Source of the DNA: an uncultured Collinsella sp.
GTDB lineage: Bacteria > Actinomycetota > Coriobacteriia > Coriobacteriales > Coriobacteriaceae
NCBI GenBank assembly: GCA_900549535.1
Contig: UROR01000124.1
Coordinates: 1 to 5,692, forward strand
Length of the DNA stretch: 5,692 bases
Direction: 5' to 3'
Positions 5,539 to 5,692 of this stretch are shown here, in pieces. Every line of letters begins with the position of its first letter. The stretch's first letter is position 1. A program made the position numbers and the translations under genes. The notes under the pieces are model-generated. The model had not been told where the DNA came from and made no database searches. It saw only the letters and a list, made by a program, of their open reading frames with translations.

Positions 5539-5583
5539 CAACTCGTCATTTCTAACGGGATTCGGTTTCCAAAGAAGCGGAAA
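5526..5583. repeat. 13-nt direct repeat upstream of the ABC operon
   Basis: AAAGAAGCGTAAA (5526-5538) and AAAGAAGCGGAAA (5571-5583) differ at one base and start 45 nt apart. The first overlaps the candidate -35 of the ABC operon. They may be binding sites for a regulator; no family can be named. Confidence 0.4.
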
Positions 5584-5620
5584 AGCACGCGCACACCCAG
5601 CCAGTGTCGGGTCGACCGCC

Positions 5621-5629
5621 TGGTATACT
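5621..5629 (+). promoter_or_regulatory. Extended -10 promoter of the rightward gene
   Basis: TGGTATACT combines an extended TG motif with a five-of-six -10 box (TATACT at 5624-5629). No good -35 is seen at 16-18 nt spacing, as expected for an extended -10 promoter. The start would be near 5636, about 44 nt before the ATG at 5680. Confidence 0.5.
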
Positions 5630-5679
5630 TACATTAGTGCTACCAAGTTAGTCGCCGACCCTTGAAATGAGGTGCCGAG

Positions 5680-5692
5680 ATGAACGACATTC
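5680..5692 (+). CDS. 5' end of a rightward gene (partial, unidentified)
   Basis: The ATG at 5680 follows GAGGTG (5669-5674) by 5 nt, and the frame reads MNDI to the window end. It is divergent from the ABC operon and has a plausible extended -10 promoter. Only four residues are visible, so its product cannot be named. A regulator of the ABC operon is one possibility from its position alone. Confidence 0.6.

Overview
The window reads as chromosomal DNA of a moderately GC-rich bacterium with strong Shine-Dalgarno sites and compact gene order. Protein style and base composition suggest a gut Coriobacteriia member (Collinsella-like Actinomycetota). That is an inference; no rRNA or marker gene here can confirm it.

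Layout. (1) Positions 1-472 (+): the possible tail of an upstream reading frame, then a small 115-residue Gly/Asp-rich protein (55-402) of unknown function with a good ribosome binding site, closed by a strong intrinsic terminator (445-472). (2) Positions 473-1044: no convincing gene. This stretch holds degenerate 62-nt-period tandem repeats, an inverted copy that makes a long hairpin with a perfect 20-bp stem, and two related terminator-like hairpins, one of which is a good minus-strand terminator. (3) Positions 1045-1596 (-): a flavodoxin-family protein with its own candidate promoter. (4) Positions 1724-5464 (-): two directly abutting genes for a heterodimeric ABC exporter. (5) Positions 5465-5692: a divergent promoter region and the first codons of a plus-strand gene.

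How the genes work together. The two ABC half-transporters are translationally coupled: the stop codon of the first is followed at once by the ATG of the second. Their motif changes are complementary. The first lacks the catalytic Glu and the switch His; the second has a non-canonical signature. They should therefore form one canonical and one degenerate ATP site, as in the BmrCD and TM287/288 class. No obvious terminator separates the ABC genes from the flavodoxin gene, so read-through is possible.

The oddest feature is the 115-residue protein. Its N-terminus resembles the start of the Obg GTPase fold. Its last 15 codons plus stop are nearly identical to the 3' end of the convergent flavodoxin gene: 44 of 48 bases match, and all four differences are synonymous. 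No complete novel defence or mobile system is visible. The rest is ordinary exporter and redox-protein gene content with accessory repeats between genes.
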